A stretch of DNA of 64,000 nucleotides, from the NCBI GenBank assembly GCA_964036275.1, contig OZ038435.1:15899920-15963919 (forward strand), in the 5' to 3' direction. The position numbers were made by a program, and so were the translations under genes. Below, piece after piece: positions 37,801 through 50,365 of this stretch. This DNA comes from Litoditis marina (lineage: Eukaryota > Nematoda > Chromadorea > Rhabditida > Rhabditidae). Each line of letters opens with the position of its first letter. The first letter of the stretch is position 1. The notes below the pieces were generated by a model. It searched no databases, was not told the DNA's origin, and was given only the letters and a program-made list of their open reading frames with translations.

Positions 37801-40800
37801 GCGTAATTAACCAGTTAATCAACACAAAAACATAAAAAAACTTTCAGACCATGAGTTGGCTATTGCTCAGAGGCGGTTTTTCGAAAGTGAAAATGTCCTT
37901 CTAAGTATGCAGATCAAACATGAAATAACTGTATTTTAAACAAAGCTTGCTTGAAAAACATTTCGATCTCACATTGTTCTATTCTTTCCGTCCCACAAAT
38001 AAATTGCCTCGAAGGGGTTGTTGAGCTCATGTGAGACGTGCATGCGGAATTTCTGAAAAAAGATCGTACAGAAAAAGTAGAAAACCCAATAAGCTATGGT
38101 TTTGCAATAAATTTTCAATTGTCTGTTCATGCAATAAGTTTTCATTATGCTTTCACTTAATTAAATGCTACCCATAAACTGAACAAAACCAATACCAAGA
38201 GATGTTTTGTTTATCTGTAGGATGTCTCATTTTACTAACCTTTTATCAACAAACTAATTTACCGCTGTTGTTTCGTTGGTGTTTTTCATGGAGAATTCGC
38301 AGTGTAGAAACTGGCAATAACTGGGAATGGTCATGCTGAATGATCCTTTGTGCGATAGTGTAGAGTTTGGCAGTTCTGGGCACAAACACTCTGGAAATAC
38401 TGAATTTCAGCCAACAAAACAATAAATCATCAAAATGGTAAATTTTCAATAAACCTACGCATATAACAACCCTATAGAAAAGTAGAAAAGAGTGATTATT
38501 TTGCCATAAGTTTTCAATTGTATCCTTTATCATTCGTTTATCAAACTAAACGTGACTCAGATACGCGAAGCATTACGTTATTTAGTGTAATTCGTTCTTG
38601 ACTTGTGAGTTCACACCTTAACGTGACTTTGACTAGCGGTTACCTGTAGGTACTTCGATACGCTGAACAGTCGCATTGTATCCATGATTTGACATGTCGT
38701 TGCTGCTTTCGAAGGTTAGACCCAACTTGGTGCCGGGGAGGACGTAGATTGCGTCCAGGTACTTTTGAGCACTCAATCTGGAATGACGTTTCGTTCTATA
38801 TTTCTCTCTTTCTTCTTCTCTCTATTTCTCATGCTCTCTATTTCTTATTCTCTCTCTCTTTGTCCTTCTCTTTCACTCCTCTCCATTTATTTCTCTTTTT
38901 CTTCCCCCTCTCTCTCTATCTCTCTATCTCTCTCTCCCTCCTCTCTCTCTCTCTTTCTCTCTCTCTATTTCTCTCTCTTTCTCTCTCTCGCCGGATTCGC
39001 ATTCCATAAATAACTCCGTTGACCCACGTTCTTTCCTCTCCAAAGTCCGTGCTGAGCACTAGACTGTCCTCCTTGTTCAGTCCCAAATAGTCCACATTCA
39101 CCAGAAACATTGTGGTAACATTCTCCTTTTCTGGTTTCGCCGCAGTTACAGTATGTGTACAGGCGAAATACGAACAAAGTAGTTCTGGATATCCCGGTGA
39201 CGTGGACACAATAGTGTCACTTCCATTCAGCATGATTTGAGGATCCGAGCAAGCGCAGGCTGGAAAGTTTTATAGAACAGAATATAAAGAAAAACATAGC
39301 TTAGCACTTCAATATAGAGAGTGCCAAATTCATAATTCATAAATTTCTGTCACTTGCCGGAATTGAACCTGAGAGCGAAAGTTTCGTAGCAGGGCGCTAA
39401 CCAGTGCGCTACAACAGCACATAACCGGCAAGCATTGGAATCGAGGACATATGTGCGTACACAGCGACAAGTGAGATATACAGTACCCTGCCGCCTTTCC
39501 GTTGGCGACGACTATACACTTCTTTTCTCACTATCATCTACATTTCCTTTTACCGTTTTTATTGCTAAACATAGAAAACCAGGAATGGTGCTCGAAAACT
39601 GAAGAAGCGTAGAGAGCCAACCGTCCACATCGTTTTTAGTCCAGCACGCTATTTTTGATTCTAATAACTTATTGCTGCTGATGAACCGAGGCTTATTTGA
39701 TGACTGTATTGGGGAAAATGTTAACTTTGATTTGCTAATCAAAACTGTCCAATCAATGATAGTTCAACATACGTTCATAGTCTATTTCCTTGAATATGAG
39801 TTCGGGAATGTTGTTCACGTAGTTCCAATAACGATCAGTTCTCATCGTTATCCAAATATCGATTGAGTTTGACTGGGAGAAATGTCGTTTCTTGGAGTTC
39901 CCGGAGTCTCTGTGAAAAATGGTTCTCAAATGTAAAATCGTTCTGCTAGCGTTTCAAAAGAAAGATCTAGGTGAAGTCTGAACTCAATCTGTAGCGCTCT
40001 TTCTCGGCAAGGTTCTACGGTGTGTCTCGCGAGATTCCGCGATGTGTCTCAGTGCATGATTGCGTGTTCGAAGTGCAAACTACCACGATGAGTAGAACTA
40101 AACTTGAAAATAATGTCTACCTCCATAGTAGAACAGAACTTCCATTTTCCCGCCCTTCCAAGGAATAATATTCCGTGTTCATCGTTACTTGAAGCGCAAT
40201 TCTTTTACCAGGCATGGTTTCAAGTCGAAAAACACAACCTGTAATTTGATTACTTGGTTTTCGGAAAAAAACCCACAATACAAATCGTCTTGTTTTACGA
40301 AAATATCGTGTTTTAGAAACTTTTTCTTGGTAGTGCGTTGAAATAACATTTTTGGAGAGCTTTGTAATCAAATATGCGTATAATGTTCTGATTAGTAGAA
40401 CCGACAACTATTGTTGTCTTCTTACGAAGATTTCGTCAGGTGCATAGAGTTCAGAAGATGGGAAATCGACCTGACCTTGTGTTTTAGAAAATTCGATTGA
40501 TGAAATGTCGGCTTTTTGCTCTTCGGGTCCCGCCATCAGATACGGCATCGGACATGTGACTTGAATAATATTGGGAATATAGTGGGTTCAGATGTAACCG
40601 TAACTCAGATTGCCGAAAATAAGACTTTGCCATATATCATGAGTTGTATTTTGTTACATGAAGTTTTGCTGGTTTGTAGGCTCACGAATTGTTGTTCTCA
40701 ATACAAGAAGTTTCTGACGAAGCGGAATGATCGAATTATCGAATGATTACTGAGTACATATAAATTACCCTTCATTCGGAAACTCTCATCAACTTTTTTG

Positions 40801-42030
40801 GGCGGTTTTCTGGAATAATCAACTTTGATGCTTTTGATATTATGTAGTGAACCTTGCGATCTTCTCCAGAACTGAACGTAGAAGCCTTTTCCCTGTTTGT
40901 TGTGATCAGATTTGAAACGCAACTCGAAGCCAGTGGGAGAAGCATAGGACCTCTCGCTTCCGTAACGTCCATTAAAGTTCGGGATTCTGTGAACAAATTA
41001 ATTAACTGAACAAAAGGCCAGAGAGAACCTTAAGAAATCACTCTGAATTCTATTAGTATCTCCACGACGATTCTACCACGTGATGTTATCGACACTTTTC
41101 CGTCGGTTCGTTGGTTAAAATTTGTGGTACGGAATGTTGCACGAGTCCGAGAACTGTTACCGCTCCTATTCTTGAGTACCAAACACCTTGTAAACAAGTA
41201 ATGTGCACGACGGTAAAACGCAAATATGTTTATTCTTCCATTTCTCGAATTCCACAAACTTGAAAACCTAGTTACCTTCTTTGGAAAATGTAGATATCTG
41301 TTTCATTCCTCACGTCAAACTGGTACAGCTCCAAGGAATCGCTTTCTTCCATATCTTTTTCATTTACCCGGAGTTCGATTCCTAGTGTATCCATCGGTAG
41401 AATCTATGGAAGGTCAGATAGGTTACAACTAAAAGTAGATCGAGTACATCAGTGAGAACAAATGAAGACAGATTACAATATAGTTTATTAGTTCAAATCA
41501 CACGAAACCTGTTGCAACTACAGGATTTGATGATTACCGCCGATAAACTCATTGTTGTGCGCTTTTACTCCAACTTGCAGAATAAATGAATACGAAAAGA
41601 ATAATATCATGGTAAACGATTCCTGTTATCATTCTAGGTTCGAACTAATTCCAACTTTTGCACTTTTGCGTACTAACCGTAAATACACAGGTCATGAGAG
41701 GGCAGTACTCCAGTGGGTAGTTCGGGCTAGAAATTGCGCCCTCGGTGATATTCTCTGCGTAAATTTCATTTCCACAACTGCAGCTTTTTCCTGTGAAAAA
41801 TTTTTTTCGTTTTTTATTTATTCGCAACTGTCCGATACATTTCTGAAAATTTGTTCAATGTTCAGGAATAAATGGAAACTAACATATTGGATTTTGTCGT
41901 TCGTAATTTCACGTGTATTACACGTTCGCCTGAATTACTAGTAGTAATCGATAAAGTTTGGAAATTTAACCAGCTCACCTGAATTTGAGCGAATGAGAAG
42001 AATAAAAATCAGCAGAACGCGTGTGTACAT
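34892..42030 (-). CDS. Gene B: five-module CUB-like type I membrane protein with Thr/Ser stalk (747 aa)
   Basis: Eighteen exons: 42030-41979, 41790-41678, 41403-41276, 40986-40853, 40559-40476, 40238-40121, 39909-39773, 39259-39028, 38777-38644, 38390-38263, 38052-37973, 37718-37576, 37323-37200, 36813-36712, 36417-36290, 35526-35201, 35043-34991 and 34919-34892. Signal peptide MYTRVLLIFILLIRSNS, then modules at about 18-142 (SPNYPLEYC), 143-255 (CPMPYL), 256-377 (SPGYPELLC), 378-494 (IPSYCQFL) and 495-612 (SPDFPNNYC). A Pro/Thr/Ser-rich stalk (TTPPTTSPSTETTISTTT) precedes a helix (STFTLLLIAVSVAGALLYV, about 700-720) and a 26-residue tail. Module-boundary introns are phase 1. Closest relative is gene A. 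Ligand and function are unknown; it is probably a cell-surface glycoprotein. Confidence 0.88.
35667..36101. mobile_element. Foldback element with GCGACAACTCGTCCC arms
   Basis: The left side has three GCGACAACTCGT units (about 35668-35730). The right side (36037-36100) has three complementary ACGAGTTGTCGC-type units. The interior is AT-rich. Structure suggests a non-autonomous inverted-repeat element in the intron between exons 15 and 16 of gene B. Confidence 0.6.
38795..38990. repeat. CT-rich microsatellite filling a short intron of gene B
   Basis: TCTCTCTTTC repeats occupy most of the 250-bp intron between exons 8 (ends 39028) and 9 (starts 38777). Confidence 0.92.
39313..39516 (-). mobile_element. 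tRNA-like repetitive element, family S (copy 8)
   Basis: TATAGAGAGTGCC at the left, GGCGACGACTATA at the right. On the minus strand it has TAGCGCACTGGTTAGCG and GGTTCAATTCCGGCAAG, A- and B-box-like. Intron between exons 7 and 8 of gene B. Confidence 0.8.
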
Positions 42031-43082
42031 CTGGCTCGATCCAGCGGAATGGAGAAATCAGTCTAAACAATCAAAACATCTTGAAACGAGCGACAAAAAA
42101 GATAAATCGCCGCCAAGTGGACGAGAAAAACACAAATTCACAACAAATTTCCCGATCCGCTGTAATTTTTCATTTGTTCTTTGATTGAAAATTGTCAGTT
42201 TTACGTCTCAATTTCGTGTCGAACACTGTTGCGTGGCTGTTCTCTGAGCATACTTTTCAACGCGTTTTCTTCATCACGTACAAACATTTAACAAGAATCA
42301 AGGTAACTCCACTAGTAAGTAACATATTATGATAAGAACAGTAACGAAAATAACATTTTATTTAAAACAGTAGTTTTCTGATCTGGAATGTTCATTCTCC
42401 ACACAATGGCGCCGCGCTATCGGCCGTTGAAGATGTTCTGAAACCAAGTTTATTCAATAACATCTATATTAGGGTCGTGTATTTGGGAAGCTTTTGAGAA
42501 TTTTGAGTTGAGCACATAGGTTGTTTTTTCTTATCATAAAATTTCCTCTCACTGAATACGTTCTCAATCAATTCAACAAGTCTAGTTGGTAATCGAGAGA
42601 AGATGGGGTGAAAGTGTTTTTGATTAATTTGTTCAGTACGAGGAAACGATCGGCTTTTTTTTAGTTTCATTGCGTTGTAATTGCAGTTTGAATATATTTT
42701 TCCCTCCACATTTGGCAGGTTTGTTCTCGCGTTTGTTCAGGGTCAGTTAGTCGTCCGAATCCAACTTACCGTACTCTGTCGTCCGCATAGTAAACAGTGG
42801 GAACTTCAACAGTTTGCTGATTCTGTAAGCGAAACAATGAACTCTCTACGCGGTTCGTTCGTTGTTGTGTGATCTCGATACACGCCATAGATTTCGGTTT
42901 TCGACCAAAAAAACGGCATCACACTACCACAACCAGATTGGGTAGCATACATCCTAAGCGCATGCATGAACAAAACTAACTCACTAGCTATAGTTCTGTG
43001 TGTTTTGTCGCAATTTGCAAACTAAAATTTCTACATTTAGGAGAGTGCCAACAAAATATATATAACAATTGTGAATCTTTCA
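42031..43082. other. Intergenic region between genes A and B (about 1.05 kb)
   Basis: Likely 3' UTR of gene A and promoter of gene B. It holds a small repeat at about 42860-42950 (a diverged relative of sequences at 21670, 51380 and 60830 sharing a GTAGTTTGAT/ATCAAACTAC theme). No exon was recognised. Confidence 0.55.
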
Positions 43083-46000
43083 CTAGAACAAATACAAACT
43101 GACTCGTTTGCGGACGAGCAACCCCAGTAGTACTGCAGCTATGAGAATAACGGCGCCGGCAGTGATAAGTATATTCGATACTGAGAGAATAGAGGTTCCA
43201 CTTTTTCCATGCAGACTCCTTGTGAACGTTTCATTCACATTGTCCTGGGTGGTTACGGAAGAGAGCGTTGAATTTGTAGAAAGGGGACTGTTTGTGGTTG
43301 ATTCCGAGCCAGGATTAAGTGGTGATAAAGTGGTGGTGGTGGTTAATTCGAACAATTCTGCGGTCGTAGGTGGTGGTTGGGTTGTAGTGGTTGTACTCGG
43401 ACTTTCGGTAGACGTTGGCGTAGTTGTAGTTGTGGACATAATTATTGTTGACATTATTGTGGCTGTTGTTGTTGGTGTTGGTGTTGACGTGGTGGTCGTT
43501 TTCGGTACAATCTTCTCTGAAATTTGAGAAAACATGATTTTGACGTGATACCCATCGACATCAAATGTGATTCTGCTTGGGTAAAATTTCACATCGAACC
43601 TTAGCTAATATAACGTTTACAAACTACTTCACAAGATGATTAGTTTGTCTAGTTTTTCTTTGCATTGTGAATTTTCTGTGATCCATCACCCGTTCTCTTT
43701 CTAAGACATGAAATGGGTAAACCCACCCGTTTTGTAGTTTATCACAAATCCTTTCTTATTTCCACCATTCTCGGATATGAACTTGAGCGTCATCAAATTG
43801 GAAGGAGAGCGGATCAGTTTGAGATTCTTTTGGGTTCCATGAAGAACGCTAAAATTTTTATAGTTATTCGGCGTCAGATGATCAATACGTATTCCGATAT
43901 AACACTAATAGAAGAGTTCAACGTACAGTATAGAGTGAGATCAACCATTCATAACTGTAGACTATGACTCTCGAACAATAAAACTTCCACTTTTTTGATT
44001 CGGTCCACATCTCCTTCACTAAAAGTTGGTTTCACTCTGAATCAAACCAACTCACTCAATCAGGTTTTCCATGGCCTCTTCTCCATTGTAAATGTAAAGT
44101 TTGTCTTGGAACCATGTCGTCTCAAAGAAAGTTGTGTTGAGCACGATCCTATGACTGAAATTGACGATATAATGTTCGAATAATGTGCAAATACCATGCC
44201 ATAGTCAAAAGCAAATCGCTAGTCAACTAGTTTTCAGATTTCATAAGTTCCAAAATGTATTAGTTCCTGAGTTTGGGAGGGTTTTACCTTATTGAAACAC
44301 AACTTACTCTGACGGTGCACTAATCCTGTAAATGCACTGCATCTCATCGCAATATTCCTGGGGGTAGTCGGGTGACAATAAATGCTGCCAGCTACCAGCT
44401 GCCACCAACTGAGAGGGTCCACAGCGGCAGACTACAAAGGCCAAATATGCGAAATCGCCACTTTTTATAAACTGATTATATAGTTTTTTTTTGCTCTCTA
44501 CGATTTCTTTAGGATGGGTTTTTGATAAATGTATTTAGTCAAAAGTAAAGTTTTCTAGATAAGTTTTTCAAAGAAAACTGCGAGTGAGGTCCAAGATACG
44601 TGACGCAAAGATGTCATCAAAACATTAACAATCAATCTAGTATCTCTCCAATACTACAATGTTGAGTTGACAACAGTATTAGTTTATGAACCTAGTTGTT
44701 GTGTGTGTAAGACTACCACATCAAAAAGTTAGTTCTTTAAATCAGCTCAAAATTGTGTAACTCACATCCTTGCCAGTCCCACGTAATGTTCACAGTAGAG
44801 CTGTTTCCGTGAGCTTCTGGGAACCAGGATTCTCTTTTGTAGTATATCTGAACGCTCGACGCCTCCGTCAAATAGTTCATACTTCCAGAGTAAGTCGCCG
44901 GTTGTAAGCTTAATTGAGAAGAATTATCAGAAAATCATCCAAAACTCTAGTTATCTTAAAATTTGAGCTGATATGAGAATTTGTACTTGTGAAGCTTTAG
45001 ACTAACTATGTGATTTCCTTGTTGTCCCAAATCTCGATGGACTCGTATGGATCGTTTAAATGGTAAACAACGTTCATTCTGAATTTCTGAAAAAAAAACA
45101 TTGAGGTTCAGAAGAGTAATGGACGCGCCAAAGTTCGATTCACCTCTCATTGGTTTTTACAATGACAACTGCATATATAAGGTTATTCATTTGAACAACA
45201 TATATTTTTGTCACTAGGAGGTTCTGTATGTTGTAGGTAAATTGATGTGCTCAGTAAACGATATACCACCGTAGCAGTTCATACTACCGCAGGAGAACAT
45301 AAGAATCTGAGAAAATTATCATGAATGACACATAATTACAAAAAAACGAACCGCGGTTTTCTGCTCATCGTGTTCTATAGTGAGGTAAAATCTCAAAAAT
45401 TGGCAATAACTTGGAATATGCATGGTATAGGATCCCTCACGACTCAGTAAACCGCCATGCTCATTGGGAGGCAGACATTCTAAAGATGTATTCATTTGTT
45501 TGTACATCCGAATTAAGCAAAACAATCAATCTATATATATATATATCGATTTAAAAGGGGTCAGAAAAAATTTAATCAGAAGTATCTGCTTATAAGAAAT
45601 GGTTCTATATTTCTCTTTAATTTCGAGTTCTCGTGTCTAGAAAAGTTTCGAGTTATAAAGTTCGACATCCCACAATCCCAGTGTTATGACCTACCATTCC
45701 GTATTTCAATACGTTGAATAGTTGCGTTGTAACCGTGATTAATGACGTCATTGGTAGTGGAAAAAGATATTCCCAGCGTGGAACCAGGATAAGCTCTCAC
45801 GAAGTTCAGATACTTGTCTCCCTTGAACCTGGAACTTTTAAAAATGTCAAGTTAGGTTTTAAAATGATAGCACATTCATTAAGTGCATGTCTTCTCTGCT
45901 TACACATGTTATTACAGTATGACTCTGACAGTCATTCGATTTTCAAAATTGGAGCTGAGATAAGCTTGGTAAAAAAATTATTTTCTGAATTTCGGATGAT

Positions 46001-49000
46001 GTTGCTACCACTTTATATTTGCATTCACGTTCTGTTCTGTTCATTAAAATTTGATTCTAATAATACCTACTTCTGAACCTCTCCTGCCTCTGTGGATAGT
46101 GTGAGACTTTCTTCATTGCTATGTCCCAGATAAGTCATGATGACAAGAAATGCGGGACTTGAATTCTCGTTTTCTGTTTCTGCCAGGGAAATCGTTTCCA
46201 TGCAGGAAAATGAGGGACAGAACTGGTCCGGGTAACCGGGAGATGTTACCACGGCGGTTTCATTTCCACTCAAGTGCAGTTTATTGTCAGAGCAGACGCA
46301 GGCTGGAAATTTGAACCTTATTCGAACTGAATTTGAACCTTATTCGAACTGAATTTGAACCTTATTCGAACTTAATTTGAACCTTATTCGAACTGAATTT
46401 GAACCTTATTCGAACTGAATTTGAACCTTATTCGAACTGAGCTGTACGAATTCGCAAATTTCAACGATAACGTGAAATACTACTTGCCAACCGCTTGGAA
46501 ACGTTAAATTTGTGAGATCAACTAGAGCTCGATGAAGAACAATACTGAAGTATACAGTTGTTGTCACTGTATCTGTGCTGTTGGACTCTGATTTGTACAT
46601 GGTTGTCAGCGATGTAGAGTATTTATTTCTAGCTTTTCAAAATCCGAAACTCGTTCTCACGTTCAAAATCGATTTCTCTGTAACGTAATACTGGGAGATT
46701 TTCAGCGTTGTATTCGAGCACTCCATCGCCGTATATCCAGAGGTCCATGGTACTTATTTGGGAGAAATGACGTTTAGTCATTTTGTCCGAGTCCCTGAAT
46801 TCAACCACGTTAATTTTACTATTTCTCTACTGAAACACGAATTCTGGTTGCCTTATTCATTCTCGTTGTTGGTCAAAATTATATCAAATTATCACTGACA
46901 GCCAATGTTTTGCTCATTTGATTGAAGTTCTCTTCCATTAGTCGTCTAGAGAAATGGGACTGGGACCTGAAACGAGATTACCTAGTCTTTCCGTGCACTT
47001 TCGACGACTGAAACTGACCTCCACAGTAATTCAGCTTTTCCTTCTTCTCTTCCCTCCACGAAAAAATTGGAGACTTTTGATATAACCTGCAGAGCCACTT
47101 TCCGGTCCGAATTTGCTTCAATTCGCAGAACACATCCTCAAAAGGTCGTTTATGATTATAATCAGAATGCGGTGGGGGTCCTCAAATCACTTCCCATTGC
47201 CTCTATGGGCTTGCTCATGGAAGGTCAGGTTAGAGTTAGCATGTTCTTTAGTTTGTTGTTGTTGTTCGTACTTCAATATGCTTAAAATAGTGGTCTATAA
47301 CTCAAATTCTACCTTGCTTGGTCGCAAACTGTTTGTTCGGAATGATCATTTCGTTCTCCGTGGCTCCTGCGTTCAAATATGGCATCGGACAGTGAAGTGA
47401 TTGCATAGCAATGTCTAAAAGTAATAACGAACTGGAAAAACGGTGAACGGTACAGTTGACTAACCAGAAACACAATTACATCAGGTTATTCATCTGTGTA
47501 TTCAACGCAAGAATTATATAATGAAAATGTAAAAAAAAAACTATGACGTGTCCAAAGAGAGCGTATATGACTGATTACTGTAGTGACACAGACTTTTCGT
47601 TTGTCCTGTATCTCACTCGTTCTATTCTTCCGTCTTGAAAATTCTATTCCTTACTCAATACCTCTGTGGAACCTGATTGAAAATCCCTTCGCTTCGTAGA
47701 TATAATCGGAATGAAAGCGCAGTTCGAAGCCAATGGAAGAGACGTATATTTTTTCCTCATTTGTGTTTTCAATCCTGAACATACTTTCTCTACTTTCACA
47801 CTAAAACAGTTGAAGAATACGCTCCATTACCCTGAAGCTCGAACAGACGCTGGGCGACCTGAGCTTCTTCTTACATAGATGTTTTTGATTCAAAGATGCG
47901 TATGTGGCTCGCCACCGACTCTTCAGTGACAACTATGAACACAGTACAGTGTACAACCAACCTTCCTTGATAAATGTAAGTTTGGCGTCCAGACCGATTA
48001 TCGTATTGATATAGTTCTAGATAGTCACCCTCCTCTAGAGTATTTTCGCGTACTTTCAGTTCAACAACTGCCCCGTACAACGGTAAAATCTGAAATCAGT
48101 ATTAACCAACTAGCGAGCAAAACAAACACAACCAAGTTTCGTGAAGTCATATCGACTAAACCGGTGGAGAACGAGATATATACGTGAAACGTGATGAATC
48201 ATCAGCGAGTGTGCACGTACACGTCGTAACCATCACTCGACGTGTTCAGCATTCGTTAATTTTGACGATTATCTTAATGAAGCAACAACGTGGGCTACCT
48301 TGTTTCTCAGAACCCACCGTGTAGGTACACTTTCTGAGTGGACAATAGGGTTGAGGGTAGTTCGGACTGAAGATTTCACCAGAAAACCTAGTTCTATTGA
48401 AAATTACGTGAGAGCAACTGCAGTGTTCTGAAAGTTCTGGTGTTTGAAAAAATCACAGTCACCATAAAAAAAAAGTGGAAAAGAGAATTATTAAAAGAAA
48501 ATATTGGCTTGTATGAACTAGCTCAACCTATTACAATAGCAGGCCATTACACTCATTTCGTAGGCGAGGGGGAGCCGAATTTTTCGAGAAAACGGAGAGC
48601 CATGAAATTGAAACCTGTTTTTCAATGGTAAAAAAGTCAATAAATCAGCTCGAACCTCCAAATTCACAGTCTCTTTCATCTTTCTTTTTTATTCAATAAC
48701 AGTGAAATGTAAGCTGTTGTTTCAAACCTCAGTTTGGGCTAATAATTGCATTTGAAATAATAAGCTGTTTTATCTGTTCATGTACAAACACAAAATTGCC
48801 CGACCACCTCTGGAACTATTGTACTAGGTGTTGTACTAGGGCCTTCACTCAACAATAAAGAGCATGATACCTGGAGCTTTTCTCCAGAACTTTATTAGAA
48901 ATCCTCTCATCTCGACGGAATTATCAGACTTGAAGATTAGATCGAAACCACGACTAGACGTGAACGTCTGGTTCAGCGTATAACTTCCTATCCTAAATAG

Positions 49001-50365
49001 TTGTCAATATAAAAACAATCTTGGTACGTCGTATGTTTCTATGGAAGCAATTTTCTCTGTCCAATACAAAAGAAGAGGTTCAGGTCATCAATGTCCTGGT
49101 TTGTTATTCTTTTAGATAAACGAAAAGAACCCATACGTGTTAGTTCTCCACTCGGGTCATGATTTCTACTCCTAAATTAGTCCACTTTCAAACTCTTTTC
49201 TGAATCCCATGGCAAACATTTTGATTTTGAAATTTACCTCTGAGGTAATCCAGCCCGAGACCAGAAAAAACTAACTGGTGCTCTCGAATGTAGACATCCG
49301 AACCGTTTTTGTACTCGTATAACTTCAGAGTGTCGTAGTCTTCAAGTTTACTCTCCACCACTGTCAACTGTATGGTTTTGCCAGCGACCGGGACAATCTT
49401 GAAACTTGTGTTCATTATCTAGTACCCAAAAAAAGCATCATTGAATGACGAACTATTAACTGATATGAGACGACAGCATTCGGAGAATGCTCTTCACCAG
49501 TTAATAACAAAGTTTCAACGTTTCTATCAATTTATGTAAAACTCATCGACAGATGTCCTACTACCAATTTATATCTCGTAAGAGCAACTGAATCGGAACA
49601 AACGCACCTTATAAGTACATTTCATGTTGGAACAGTAGGCATTCGGATAATTGGGACTCGAAATGACTCCTTCATTGATATCTTCCGCAAACACTCTATC
49701 CGAACAAATACAGCCACCTGCAAACAAAAACTCAACTTTTTGGTTTTTGATTTTTCAGTGTGAACCTACCTTCACCTCTGAAGGAAGACGAGAAAGAAGG
49801 TTTCATAAACTGATTGAGTTTGATTTGTTAAATGGCATAAATGACAATGCGCGCGACGTCAACCGATTCACTCATTGTATTCCGAGCTGCTTCTTAGCGT
49901 CTCTGAACTCGACTGTATAGACTATTCTGCTGCAACTATAGTTTGTTCCACCCACTTATAACCCTCTACAGTAATCTGCTAACACTTCCAGGTCAAAGTT
50001 TACTATATTAGCGTATTCAGAACGCCTCAAAAAGTTCACAGTGTCTTCTGCATGTTTACTACTACTAACTCTGGAAATTTGAAACCAAAGTAATGACTTC
50101 TTCATTATAAAACACCCCCTCGAATAATTGACGGATTACTGTAGGAGTACATCGATTGGTGAAACAGACTATAATAAGACCAGTGTCCAAAGATTAAATA
50201 TGACTACCGGAATCGAAAACAAGAATGAGTGAATAGCAGTAGTTCGAGTTAATGTTCATATAAATAGTTTCACCTTTACTTGCTCTCACCTTCTGCCGTC
50301 CATATCAATTTACAAAGTATGAATACAACAAACAGTCCGTCCAAATTCATGTGATATCTGAACAT
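43083..50365 (-). CDS. Gene A: six-module CUB-like type I membrane protein with mucin-like stalk (883 aa)
   Basis: Nineteen exons: 50365-50290, 49717-49608, 49418-49276, 48992-48871, 48427-48318, 48089-47962, 47774-47662, 47414-47313, 47136-47019, 46794-46661, 46302-46071, 45828-45695, 45479-45352, 45086-45007, 44908-44766, 44431-44308, 44154-44056, 43848-43727 and 43516-43083. All phases fit. Signal peptide includes LFVVFILCKLIW. Modules end at about residues 150, 267, 385, 507, 624 and 739, with landmarks SPNYPNAYC, SPNYPQPYC, CPMPYL, SPGYPDQFC, IPSYCQFL and SPDYPQEYC. The last exon encodes a Thr/Pro-rich stalk (about 740-850), a helix ILITAGAVILIAAVLLGLLV and a 9-residue tail starting RKRVSL. 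Module 2 is the extra one relative to gene B and resembles B's module 1, so a first-module duplication is likely. An N-terminal promoter must lie in 50366-50781. Confidence 0.9.
46311..46440. repeat. 22-bp tandem repeat, about six units
   Basis: Unit close to TTCGAACTGAATTTGAACCT(TA), nearly identical copies, located in the intron of gene A directly upstream (in gene sense) of exon 11. Confidence 0.92.

Noticed and set aside
17589..39516. True tRNA genes at the A/B-box-like sites
   Set aside because: The sequences are repeated eight times within a longer element, the anticodon arm and acceptor stem are not convincing, and A/B boxes are mutated in several copies.
41552..41941. 129-codon plus-strand frame
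   Set aside because: Overlaps gene B exon 2 and its introns on the opposite strand; no family features or splice logic.
34892..43082. Genes A-D as an operon
   Set aside because: Spacing between stop and next start is 461-1053 bp, larger than usual for nematode operons, and each gene has its own signal-peptide exon and, in B and C, nearby poly(A) signals.
43108..43527. 139-codon plus-strand frame rich in Val
   Set aside because: Shadow of the Thr-rich stalk exon of gene A on the other strand.
46406..46600. Minus-strand frame with TTTVYFSIVLHRALVDL between gene A exons 10 and 11
   Set aside because: It runs into the 22-bp tandem repeat, has no donor in the phase needed, and exon 10 (ending C, phase 1) joins exon 11 directly, exactly as in genes B, C and D.
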